Below are positions 1 to 8,263 of a stretch of 64,000 bases of DNA, one piece after another. Below the pieces are notes generated by a model. The model saw only the letters and a list, made by a program, of their open reading frames with translations, did no database searches and was not told the origin of the DNA. Each line of letters begins with the position of its first letter. Position 1 is the stretch's first letter. Location: NCBI GenBank assembly GCA_903943975.1, contig CAJAQB010000011.1, positions 1-64,000 of the forward strand, in the 5' to 3' direction. Source of the DNA: Synechococcus lacustris (GTDB lineage Bacteria > Cyanobacteriota > Cyanobacteriia > PCC-6307 > Cyanobiaceae). The position numbers and the translations under genes were made by a program.

Positions 1-138
1 GGAGAGATCATTACTCTCCGTGGTGCCGTTGGTACGATTAGCTCAGCAACAATTACCAATGCATTCAGCAATGCCACACTTGGCACGTCTGGTACCGCTA
101 ACTTCGGTATCGCTGGTTCAATCCCCACCTTCAGCTGA
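1..138 (+). CDS. C-terminal end of a Gly/Ala/Ser/Thr-rich protein (partial)
   Basis: The frame starting at base 1 is open from the window edge to a TGA at 136-138 and gives 45 residues rich in Thr, Ser, Ala, Gly and Asn, ending IAGSIPTFS. No Cys or Trp is present. A strong terminator follows at once, so this is the true end of a transcription unit. The composition resembles beta-rich surface or secreted proteins. It lies next to O-glycosyltransferases and a type I exporter, so it may be their client, but that is inference. No family can be named from 45 residues. The ORF track missed it because the start is outside the window; the listed 20..220 ORF is a shadow. Confidence 0.6.
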   Translation, partial: GEIITLRGAVGTISSATITNAFSNATLGTSGTANFGIAGSIPTFS

Positions 139-159
139 TAATCCTCAGCAGCTGGTTTC

Positions 160-190
160 AAAGCCCCCCGTGAGGGGGGCTTTTTTTTAT
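160..190 (+). terminator. Rho-independent terminator
   Basis: A perfect 9-bp stem (AAGCCCCCC / GGGGGGCTT) with a GTGA loop is followed by a run of eight T. It lies 22 bases after the stop codon of the partial gene and is the clearest intrinsic terminator in the window. Confidence 0.93.
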
Positions 191-224
191 TCTTTTATTC
201 CCTTCTTTCTTTATTCTTGATTTC

Positions 225-2183
225 ATGCCTGTTGCCGAGAGTTGGCTTGAGTTATTTTTTGCTGGTCAGCGCCTCGCTGCTGAAGTCAATCTTCTTGCCC
301 ATGCCTTCCGTAACCCAGGCTTTGCCCTCAGCGCTGAACTTGTACCCCTGCAGCGTTCATTTGGATTGACAGTAGATCAGGCTGATAATCATGATCAAAC
401 CACTCCTTTGCTTGCCCTATCGCAGCAATATCAACTCAGTGCCCAGCAGCCAGCTAGCTTGCGCTCCTTAATACAACAGCATCCCCACTATCCCGATCCG
501 TTGTTATTGCTTGGTTTAAGTTATTTGTTGCCAGCAGCAAGTAGCCCTGCCCAACGTCAACAATATTTCCAACGTCTAGGTCGCCTGCTTTCGTTTCGTT
601 TTCCCCATCGGCCCGATCTTGTTTTGCAGTTGATTGCTGCCGATGCTGCCTTTGCTGTGCTTAAGTCTTTGCCAGACCAGGCCCTGCCTGCCTCTAGTTA
701 TTACGCTAATACCCATTGCGCCCTGTTTCATCTCCAGGCCCTCTGGGCAAAGGGTCGTTACCAGGCCCTGCATCACACCTATATTCACTACATTCTTAGT
801 CGCCGTTGGTTTCCCCACAGTGACTTTCTGCTGCGTGGCTTCACAATAATTGCGCGCATCGAACGCACTGATCAGTTGTTTCGCTTTATCCACCAGCGCA
901 ACCACCACGAACTACAGCTCACTACCATCAGCAATATGTTATTTACGGCCCTAGGCCTAGAGCAGCTTGATCAGCTTCATATCGCCAAGTTGGTGGCTGA
1001 TTATCGGCGTCTTTCCCCGGCATCCACTGCTATTGCAGCACCGCCCCTGCCCCTAAAGGTTTCTGAAAAACCGGTATTGGCCATAGTTTCGGCAGACCTT
1101 CGCCTTCACCCAGTGGGGCGTTTTTGGCTGCCGATTGCTAGGGAACTGCTGCGTCATTTCAAACTTGTGCATCTGGCCTTTAATCCCCTAGACGACGATG
1201 AAATCCGCCGTGAACTAAGCGACCTTTCCCACCGTTGGCAGCCCCTAGAAGCTAATGCTGATGTAACGCCGCTGCTGGCTGAGATTCAGCCCCAGATGTT
1301 GCTGGATCTTGGTGGGCACACCGCTGATAATCGCCCAGGGATCCTCAATCATCGCCATGCGCCGGTGCAAGCCACTTACCTTGGTTTCTATGGCCCCAGC
1401 TATGGCCTCCATTGTGATTGGTGGATCCTTGATAGTGCCATTGCCCGCCGGGTGGAGCATTCATACCCCGGCAGTGAACCGATCTGGGCCCTGCCCGGCC
1501 CCAGCCTTTGCTTTGATCCCTCAGCCCATGGCTTGCCCCCCCTTGAGCAGTTGCGCTATAGCGAACCGGATCACATCAGCCTTGGCTCCTTTAATCACAC
1601 CCGCAAACTCACCGATAGCTGCATTGATCGTTTTGCAGCTGTTCTCAATGACCTAGACACCGCAACCCTGTTGTTTCGCTCCCATTCCTTCTATGACCAC
1701 GCCGTACGCCGTTGGTTTTTGCAGCGTTTTCTTGATGCCGGTGTAAATCCAGCCCAGCTTCAGCCCATACCCTATGCCGTTTCTGGGCCCGAAAGCCTGC
1801 TCGATTACGGCCGCATTCATCTTCACCTCGATTCCTATCCCGTTTGTGGCACCACCACCACCCTCGATTCCATGGCCATGGGGATACCTGTGCTCACCTG
1901 CCCTAACCATCTCTATGCCGGTGCCATCTCCGCTGCTTTGATTGAGCAGGCTGGCTTTAGTGATTGGATATGCCATGATCCCGCCGATCTCCCTTCCATG
2001 GCCCGTGATCTTGCCGAGCGCTATCGCAGCGCCGCCTCCCGTTTGGCCCTGGCCCAGCAGGTGCGTTCATCCCCCGTATGTGATACCCAGGCCATGCCTA
2101 AAATGTTTGCTTCCCAGCTCAAGGAAATGCTGCGGGCTGCATCACTCACTGGCCAGCAATCTGCCCCAGCTGCCTTTGCCTAG
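225..2183 (+). CDS. SPINDLY/OGT-type (GT41) O-glycosyltransferase
   Basis: A 652-residue protein whose C-terminal half carries GT41 signatures: SADLRLHPVGRF near residue 289, GGHTADNR near 363 with QATYLGFYGP after it, LGSFNHTRK near 453, and DSYPVCGTTTTLDSMAMGIP near 536. GT41 enzymes transfer a sugar (GlcNAc in OGT, fucose in plant SPY) from a nucleotide donor to Ser/Thr of proteins in the cytoplasm; which sugar is used here cannot be read from sequence. The N-terminal half is alpha-helical in character but shows no clear TPR consensus, unlike the second GT41 protein nearby. Its TAG stop shares the palindrome CTAG with the stop of the convergent gene. A secreted-protein gene ends just upstream and may encode its substrate (inference). 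Confidence 0.85.
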   Translation: MPVAESWLELFFAGQRLAAEVNLLAHAFRNPGFALSAELVPLQRSFGLTVDQADNHDQTTPLLALSQQYQLSAQQPASLRSLIQQHPHYPDPLLLLGLSYLLPAASSPAQRQQYFQRLGRLLSFRFPHRPDLVLQLIAADAAFAVLKSLPDQALPASSYYANTHCALFHLQALWAKGRYQALHHTYIHYILSRRWFPHSDFLLRGFTIIARIERTDQLFRFIHQRNHHELQLTTISNMLFTALGLEQLDQLHIAKLVADYRRLSPASTAIAAPPLPLKVSEKPVLAIVSADLRLHPVGRFWLPIARELLRHFKLVHLAFNPLDDDEIRRELSDLSHRWQPLEANADVTPLLAEIQPQMLLDLGGHTADNRPGILNHRHAPVQATYLGFYGPSYGLHCDWWILDSAIARRVEHSYPGSEPIWALPGPSLCFDPSAHGLPPLEQLRYSEPDHISLGSFNHTRKLTDSCIDRFAAVLNDLDTATLLFRSHSFYDHAVRRWFLQRFLDAGVNPAQLQPIPYAVSGPESLLDYGRIHLHLDSYPVCGTTTTLDSMAMGIPVLTCPNHLYAGAISAALIEQAGFSDWICHDPADLPSMARDLAERYRSAASRLALAQQVRSSPVCDTQAMPKMFASQLKEMLRAASLTGQQSAPAAFA

Positions 2184-3391
2184 AAGCTTCCCTGGATTGA
2201 TTCCGCGATAAGTTTTTCCAGCTGGGCCACCGTGTGGCTATGGCGCCAACTGGCTTCTAGGGGCCTTGGTAAATCGCCATGGTTTGCTGCTTTTGGCTGG
2301 TTTAGTTGTGCCGCCATTGCTTCCCCCAGTAATTGGTGATTTGCACCCATGCAAAATTCCACTGCCGCCCCCTGGCCCTCCAGTTCCCTCAGCATTGGAT
2401 TGTCGTCTACCAGCAGCGGTGCCCCGCAGGCCATCGCCTCCAGCACACTCCAGCTCAATACAAAGCTATTTGATAGGTACACATGTAGATCACTGCGTAG
2501 AAACAGCTGCACCAAGCTTTCATGGCTCAGATAACCAAGGAAATGCACCCGCCCCAGATCAAGTTCCCCAGCCACCGCTTCACAGGCCAGATCCTTCCAG
2601 GTTTTCCCCTCTGCCGGTTGGCCTGAATAGCTCGAGCCGGCACTGCCGGCAATTAACACCTGCACCTCCGGTTCCTGTTTCTGCAGCACCACCAAGGCCC
2701 TTAGAAACCGATCAAAACCGCGCATCGGTTCCAGGTTGCGGCTGGCATAGGTGAGCACCTTTACGCCTGGGCCTAACACCGTGCCATCGGGTAGGGTGAG
2801 GCATTGCACCCGTGGCAGCTTCAGCAGTTCATCGCGCACCCCCTCATGCAGCACCTGCAACTTGGAGTGCCATTGCTGTGGGAAGCATTCCGCTTGGTAT
2901 TTGGTAGGGATCATCGCCATCGCACAGCTGGCTAGCGCCCCATCCAGCAGCCAGTTCTTTACCCGCAGGTAGCAGCGTTGGTTTAGGTCCACCCGGCCCT
3001 TGCCCCGGGCCACCCCCATGTGTTCATCCCGCAGCCACAGTTCTGGCCAGATCAATAGCGCTGAACTCGGGAACACCTCCCGCAGAAACAGCGCTTCCCC
3101 CCAGCCTGGATGGGCCAAGATTGCATCCGGTGCCCAGCCCCCCTGGCGCCATTGTTCCGCCAGTGCCGCCACGGCCATCCCCCGTCGGATCCAGTCGTCC
3201 ACCTCGCCACTCAGCCCATGGACCCCCTGGCGTTCCGGTTGTTCTGGCTCATAGCGCAGCACCGTTAGCCCTTCTGGCAGTGGTTTCTGATGACCAGCAA
3301 TCGCCCGCAGCTCGTGGCCCCGGGCGATCAGCGCCGGCGCCAGGTCTCGAAACTGGCCCGGAAAATTTTGGTGTACACAGAGCAGCCGCAT
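2180..3391 (-). CDS. GT4-family glycosyltransferase
   Basis: A 403-residue GT-B enzyme. The ATG at 3391 is chosen because the protein then starts MRLLCVHQNFPGQF, a typical first Rossmann strand and glycine-containing loop of GT4; the longer ORF in the track adds 27 Arg/Cys-rich residues that overlap the upstream gene. The C-terminal lobe has the GT4 donor-site pattern in SWSVLEAMACGAPLLVDDNP. It should transfer a sugar from a nucleotide sugar to a glycan acceptor on the cytoplasmic side. It lies 13 bp after the stop of the TPR-GT41 gene on the same strand, so the two are probably co-transcribed. Donor and acceptor are unknown. Confidence 0.85.
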   Translation of the reverse strand: MRLLCVHQNFPGQFRDLAPALIARGHELRAIAGHQKPLPEGLTVLRYEPEQPERQGVHGLSGEVDDWIRRGMAVAALAEQWRQGGWAPDAILAHPGWGEALFLREVFPSSALLIWPELWLRDEHMGVARGKGRVDLNQRCYLRVKNWLLDGALASCAMAMIPTKYQAECFPQQWHSKLQVLHEGVRDELLKLPRVQCLTLPDGTVLGPGVKVLTYASRNLEPMRGFDRFLRALVVLQKQEPEVQVLIAGSAGSSYSGQPAEGKTWKDLACEAVAGELDLGRVHFLGYLSHESLVQLFLRSDLHVYLSNSFVLSWSVLEAMACGAPLLVDDNPMLRELEGQGAAVEFCMGANHQLLGEAMAAQLNQPKAANHGDLPRPLEASWRHSHTVAQLEKLIAESIQGSF

Positions 3392-3404
3392 CAATTTGCC
3401 TGGC

Positions 3405-5813
3405 TTAACGCGGGTAAGGGCAGCGCAAGGCCACGGGCGGCGGCGGCAAGTGCAGCGGCCAGCTATTGCCACTTGCCTCCTCGCCCCATTGCTGCTCGAT
3501 CCAGCTCCGCCACCATTGCCGGAAGCTGCCAGCCAGCGCTTGCGCCAGGCCTTTGTGATCTAGCAGGGCGCTAGCCTTGATCGCTGGCCGTAGGCCGAGC
3601 CTAAGTTTTTGCAATTGGCCTGGGTCTGCCAGCAAGCCCTGGGCCTTTGCCACTAATTCCTCGCTGTTGTGGCAGATCCATTCCGGATGGCCCGCCGCCG
3701 CCAGCACCGCCGCCGCCTGGCGGCTCACCATTGATTCGCCCGCCACCGTGAGCACAGGCACCCCCATCCAAAGGGCATCGGCGCTGGTGGTGCAGCCGGT
3801 ATAAGGAAAAGTATCCAGGGCCAGGTCTAGTTCGCTGTAGCAAGCCAGGTGTGCTGCCACCGAGGGGCTGTGGCCCGCCAGGTGCAGCCGTTCCTGGGCT
3901 AGCCCCAGGCCACCAAATAGTTCTCGGATTCGTTCTGCCTCTGTGCTTTCCCCCAGGTTTTTGCTCTTAAGCAGCAGCTGCGCTTGGGGAATCGCATTTA
4001 ATACCGCCATCCAGCGTTCGGCGGTGGTGAGCGTGATTTTCCGGCTCTGGTTAAAGGAGCCCAGCATCGGAAAGCCCCGTTTTGCCATAGGCAAATTGCC
4101 CACCGCCGGTGCCTCAGGCAGGGGCCGATAGCTCAGGTAGGGCCTCTCCAGCCGCCAGCGGCTTTCACTGCAGGGGTCTTGCCCATCTCGCTCCGCCGGA
4201 TGCAAGGTGGCATCGGTGATCCAGTAATCCACCTGATCCAGCCCGGTGGTGCCGTAATAGCCCAGGTAGGTGGCCTGGATCGGTGCTGGTTTCATCGCTA
4301 ATAGCTGCAGCCGATTGGCGGCCGTATGGCCGGCCAGATCCACCAGGATGTCGATCTCATCCCGCAGGATCTGCAGAGTGGCGTTTTCATCGCTTACGCC
4401 ATTTAGATCGCGCCAGCGGTCAGCCTTGCTTTGCAGCCGGCGCGTGTAATCGTCGCGCACGGTGCCGCAGCCATAGAGGTTGATCTGTAGTTCTTCCCGG
4501 TTCCATTGCTCCAGCAGCGGTTCAATGAAATAACTCACCGCATGGCGACAGAAATCCGGTGAGATCAGCCCGATTTTTAGTTTGCGATTTGGATCCGGCA
4601 ACGGGATCCGATCCCGCCAGCGTTCAAACGGGCTGGTGGCAAATTTCTCAGCAAAGCGCCGCGCTTCCGCATAACGCTCGGCCGCTGCTTCCAATTCGTA
4701 GCCCACCAGGGTGAACAGCACATTGGAATGGGCCGCAGGGCTGGCCTCCATCGTGGCGGCCCCTTTTCGCAGCCATTCCAGGGCCTCCGGGTAGCGGGCC
4801 ACATCCTTGAGCACTGAGCCCAAGTTATTCATTGCCGCCCCAAATTTCGGATCCGACTCCAGGGCCCTTTCAAAGCAGCTCCTTGCCTGGTGGCTGCGGC
4901 CGATGTCCCGCAGCAGTAGCCCATAGCTGTTTAGGCAGATCGCATAGGCCGGGTCTAGTTCCAGCGCTTCTTCAAAGCGTTGGCAGGCCTCCTCCCAACG
5001 GGCTAGCCCCTTAACTGCTATCCCCAGTGCATAGCGCAGGTTTGCACTTTTAGGGTGGATTGGCAGTTGCGATAGCAACAGCTCTTCGGCATCTTGCTCG
5101 CGCTTTAATTCACACAGCACCTGGGCGGTGTTAAGCACCATCAGCAGCTGTTTTTCCCCCTCCGCCAGCTCCAAGGCCCGGCGCCAATGGGCTAGGGCCT
5201 CTGGGCTTTGGCCCAGGTGGTGGTATGCATTGCCCACCTCCAGCAGCAGGTCGGCGGCGGTGGTATTTGCTTGCTGGGGCAGCCCATCCAGCTGGGGCAG
5301 CACCCGCTGGATCAAGGGCCAGTGTTCCCCTGCCTTGTTGAGGGTGATTGCTAGCCCCAGCAACGGCCCCAGTTGGTCTGGGGCCAGTTGAAGGGCCTTC
5401 TCAAAGGCTCGCTTTGATTCTTCAATCCGGCCCAAATCCCGGAGTGCATTGCCGGCGTTGCCCCAGAGGCTCTGGTCTTTTGGGCAGCGTTTTAAGGCTT
5501 GTTCGGTGCAACCCAGGCCTTCGGCGCTTTTACCCTGCTGGCGCAGCATCGCCCCCAGGTTGCGCCAGGCATCCACCAGCTCAGGGTTGGTTTGTAGTGC
5601 TAGCCGGTAATGCTTCTCAGCACCAGCCAGATCTCCCCCCTGGTGCAGGTTGCAGGCCCTTTCAAAAGCAGCGAAACCGCGATCAGTGGGGGTGGGGTGC
5701 GCCGCGCTCGGGATCGGAGCTGAGGCGGTAGTAGAGGCAGCAGCAGGGGCAGCAGCAGCCATAAAACCAATATTCGGTCCGGCTTTTGGCTTGTTGGTTT
5801 TTTTGCGGCCCAC
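3405..5813 (-). CDS. TPR protein with C-terminal SPINDLY/OGT (GT41) domain
   Basis: An 802-residue protein with a Lys-rich start, an Ala/Pro linker, then about nine TPR-like repeats (roughly residues 45-370, e.g. PELVDAWRNLGAMLRQQG), and a GT41 catalytic region: SPDFCRHAV near 418, GHTAANR near 494 followed by QATYLGYYG, GSFNQSRK near 584 and TFPYTGCTTSADALWMGVP near 668. The architecture is that of classical OGT/SPINDLY, where the TPR superhelix recruits protein substrates. It probably O-glycosylates proteins in the cytoplasm. It is divergent from the TPR-GT9 gene across an 87-bp spacer and is followed by a GT4 gene. It is the second GT41 enzyme within 6 kb. Confidence 0.9.
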   Translation of the reverse strand: MGRKKTNKPKAGPNIGFMAAAAPAAASTTASAPIPSAAHPTPTDRGFAAFERACNLHQGGDLAGAEKHYRLALQTNPELVDAWRNLGAMLRQQGKSAEGLGCTEQALKRCPKDQSLWGNAGNALRDLGRIEESKRAFEKALQLAPDQLGPLLGLAITLNKAGEHWPLIQRVLPQLDGLPQQANTTAADLLLEVGNAYHHLGQSPEALAHWRRALELAEGEKQLLMVLNTAQVLCELKREQDAEELLLSQLPIHPKSANLRYALGIAVKGLARWEEACQRFEEALELDPAYAICLNSYGLLLRDIGRSHQARSCFERALESDPKFGAAMNNLGSVLKDVARYPEALEWLRKGAATMEASPAAHSNVLFTLVGYELEAAAERYAEARRFAEKFATSPFERWRDRIPLPDPNRKLKIGLISPDFCRHAVSYFIEPLLEQWNREELQINLYGCGTVRDDYTRRLQSKADRWRDLNGVSDENATLQILRDEIDILVDLAGHTAANRLQLLAMKPAPIQATYLGYYGTTGLDQVDYWITDATLHPAERDGQDPCSESRWRLERPYLSYRPLPEAPAVGNLPMAKRGFPMLGSFNQSRKITLTTAERWMAVLNAIPQAQLLLKSKNLGESTEAERIRELFGGLGLAQERLHLAGHSPSVAAHLACYSELDLALDTFPYTGCTTSADALWMGVPVLTVAGESMVSRQAAAVLAAAGHPEWICHNSEELVAKAQGLLADPGQLQKLRLGLRPAIKASALLDHKGLAQALAGSFRQWWRSWIEQQWGEEASGNSWPLHLPPPPVALRCPYPR

Positions 5814-5900
5814 GCGGCATCGCTCTGCCTTGCCATCGTCTCATGGGGAGGTCTGCAGCCAGGATGAAACAATGGCTGCTTCTAAGCTTTCAGCCAACCC

Positions 5901-7580
5901 ATGCTGACCGCGGACCCCAAGGCCCAGGCCAGCGATGCCCTGCAGCTCTTCCATGCAGGTCAGTTCCAGCAGGCCTTTGACGCGGCCCTGCCGCTGCTGG
6001 CAGCGGCGGAGGTGGCGGCGGAGATGAACCATCTGCTGGGCGCTTGCCTGCATTCCCTGGCCCGCAGTGAGGAGGCCCTGCCCTACCTGCGCCAGGCCAT
6101 TGCCCTTGAGGCCAGTAACCCCAGCTACCTAAACACCCTTGGCGTGGTGTTGCGCAAGCTCAAGCGCACCGAGCAGGCGATCCGTTCCTACGAACGGGTG
6201 ATCGCCCTCCAGCCTGATTTTTCAGACGTTTACTACAACTGTGGCAACGCCCTTTCTGAACTGAAGCGCACCGAGGAGGCCGTGGGCCGTTTCCGCCGCT
6301 GCCTGGAGCTCAACCCCCGCCACCATTCCGCCCACCACAACCTCGCCAACGCCCTGCGGGACCTCAAGCAACTGGATGTTGCCCTGCATCACTACGAGCT
6401 CTCCGACCAGTGCGAACACCACAATCCAGACATGCACTGCAACTGGGGCCTGGCCTGGCAGTTGCAGGAACGTTGGGACAAGGCCATTGATTGCTTTGAA
6501 CTGGCCATCAACCAGAAGGGGGACCATGCCGCCTCCCACATCAACCTCGGCGGCGCCCTCGCCGTGCAGGAGCGTTTTGATGAGGCCTGCGCCGCCCTGC
6601 GCCGCGGTGTGGAGATCGACGACAGCTGTAACGACGCCAAGTTCAACCTCGGCCTCACCCTGCTCACCATCGGTCAATACGAGGAGGGCTGGAAGTTTTA
6701 CGACACCCGCCTGAGCCTGCCCGATAAGGTGCGGCCGCCGATCGCCTCCCCGATTTGGGATGGCAACCTCGATATCGATGGTCCCTTGCTCGTGTGGGCG
6801 GAGCAGGGCTATGGCGACAACATTCAGTTCGCCCGTTATCTACCGATCCTGATGGAGCTGGGGTTGCAGGTGACCCTTTCCACCCGGAAACCGTTGATGG
6901 AATTGTTCCGCCAGTGCCTCAAACCCCAGTGCCCGGCCATCATTGACCACAAGCCCTCCGAGCTCCAGGGCTTCAAGCACCATGTGCCCCTGCTCACCCT
7001 GCCGCGCATCTTCCGCACCAGCATCCAAACCGTGCCGATGATGCCCGGTTATCTCCAGCCACCCCCCAGCATCCCCCCTGGCTTGAAATTTGAGCGTCAA
7101 CCCTTTGCCCTCAACATCGGCCTGGTGTGGGCCTCAGGGGTAGACAACAAAGACATGTATGCCGACAAGAGCATGCAGCTGGAACTGCTGCTGCCCCTCT
7201 TTGACAGCTGGCGCCAGGAACGCCTGGTGGTGCTCCATGCCCTCCAGGTGGGGGCCGATGCCGCCCAACTCGAACCCTGGCGCGGCCAGCGCGGCGTGGT
7301 TGATTGGAGTGAAAAGCTCGACAGCTTCCTCGATACCGCCACCGTGCTCAGCCAGCTCGACCTGGTGATCAGCGTTGATACGGCCGTGGCCCACGTGGCC
7401 GGTGGCCTTGATAAACCCACCTGGCTGTTGCTGCAGCACAACGCCGATTTCCGCTGGTTGCGCGGCCGTGCAGACACCCCCTGGTACCCCAACATGAGCC
7501 TGATTCGCCAAAAGAAGCTCGGCGATTGGTCCTCCGTGGTGGAGCAGGTGCAAGACCGCCTCCAGCAGTTGCTCGGTTGA
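5901..7580 (+). CDS. TPR protein fused to a GT9 (heptosyltransferase-like) domain
   Basis: 559 residues. The first 270 or so are TPR-type repeats (e.g. NPSYLNTLGVVLRKLKRTEQ; DVYYNCGNALSELKRTEEA). The C-terminal half has the GT9/ADP-heptosyltransferase-like pattern: LLVWAEQGYGDNIQFARYLP and the donor-site motif SVDTAVAHVAGG near residue 491. Such TPR-GT9 fusions are known as putative protein or glycan glycosyltransferases, but their activity is poorly defined. It is the first gene of a tightly packed run: its TGA overlaps the ATG of the PPIase gene by one base. The TPR part suggests a protein acceptor or partner (inference). Confidence 0.82.
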   Translation: MLTADPKAQASDALQLFHAGQFQQAFDAALPLLAAAEVAAEMNHLLGACLHSLARSEEALPYLRQAIALEASNPSYLNTLGVVLRKLKRTEQAIRSYERVIALQPDFSDVYYNCGNALSELKRTEEAVGRFRRCLELNPRHHSAHHNLANALRDLKQLDVALHHYELSDQCEHHNPDMHCNWGLAWQLQERWDKAIDCFELAINQKGDHAASHINLGGALAVQERFDEACAALRRGVEIDDSCNDAKFNLGLTLLTIGQYEEGWKFYDTRLSLPDKVRPPIASPIWDGNLDIDGPLLVWAEQGYGDNIQFARYLPILMELGLQVTLSTRKPLMELFRQCLKPQCPAIIDHKPSELQGFKHHVPLLTLPRIFRTSIQTVPMMPGYLQPPPSIPPGLKFERQPFALNIGLVWASGVDNKDMYADKSMQLELLLPLFDSWRQERLVVLHALQVGADAAQLEPWRGQRGVVDWSEKLDSFLDTATVLSQLDLVISVDTAVAHVAGGLDKPTWLLLQHNADFRWLRGRADTPWYPNMSLIRQKKLGDWSSVVEQVQDRLQQLLG

Positions 7581-8263
7581 TGGCCTTTGACCCTGTAGAT
7601 CCCAGCTGGCAGCTGTTGCGCCGCAGTGGCCGGGGCCGCCAGTTGCAGGAGGCCTGGCTGGAAAATGAGATCTGTGCCCTCGTGCCCTTAGCGCCTGAAC
7701 GGGAGGCTGAGTTGATCGAGGCCTTTGCCCTGGAGTTGCCCCTCCAGCCGGAGGATCTCGCCTATGCCGCCACCCGCCAGGAGCGCCTGCAGCTATTCAA
7801 ACGGGCCGCTTTTACCCTGCACGTGGAGGAACGCTTCAGCCGCACCAAACGCCAGCGGGATCGGATTATTTATTCGATGCTGCGCAGTGTGAGCCCTGGC
7901 CGGGTTGCAGAGCTCGCCTTGGCCATCCGCGAAGGTGAGCTCGATTTTGCCAGCGCCGCCATCCGTTGGTCGGAGGGCCCCGAAAGTGCCCAGGGGGGCC
8001 GCATCGGTCCGATCTCCCCTGATCTGGGCCATCCGGAATTAAATGAACGGCTCAACCAGGCCAACGAAGGTGACCTGATCGGCCCCTTCCCCGTGGGCAA
8101 CATGCATGTGCTGTTGCGTCTTGATACCCGCATCACCACCCGCCTGGATGAAGCCCTGCAGCAGCAGTTGATTGAGGAGCTCTACGCCGAGTGGCTCCAC
8201 CGCCAGCTGGAAGCGCTCACTAAAGGTGAGAACATGGATCCCATCGAGTATCTACCGGCGTGA
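7580..8263 (+). CDS. Parvulin-type (PpiC/SurA-like) peptidyl-prolyl isomerase
   Basis: 227 residues from the ATG at 7580, which overlaps the previous stop (TGATG); the longer track ORF begins inside the upstream gene. After a helical N-terminal part the second half matches a parvulin domain: QGGRIGPISPDLGHPELNERL, then EGDLIGPFPVGNMHVLLRLD. Parvulins catalyse proline cis-trans isomerisation and help fold secreted proteins. No signal peptide is visible, so it probably acts in the cytoplasm on a secretion substrate. It overlaps the exporter gene by 4 bp (GTGA). PpiC-like genes next to type I exporters are a recurring cyanobacterial arrangement, from memory; here the coupling is visible in the overlaps. 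Confidence 0.8.
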   Translation: MAFDPVDPSWQLLRRSGRGRQLQEAWLENEICALVPLAPEREAELIEAFALELPLQPEDLAYAATRQERLQLFKRAAFTLHVEERFSRTKRQRDRIIYSMLRSVSPGRVAELALAIREGELDFASAAIRWSEGPESAQGGRIGPISPDLGHPELNERLNQANEGDLIGPFPVGNMHVLLRLDTRITTRLDEALQQQLIEELYAEWLHRQLEALTKGENMDPIEYLPA

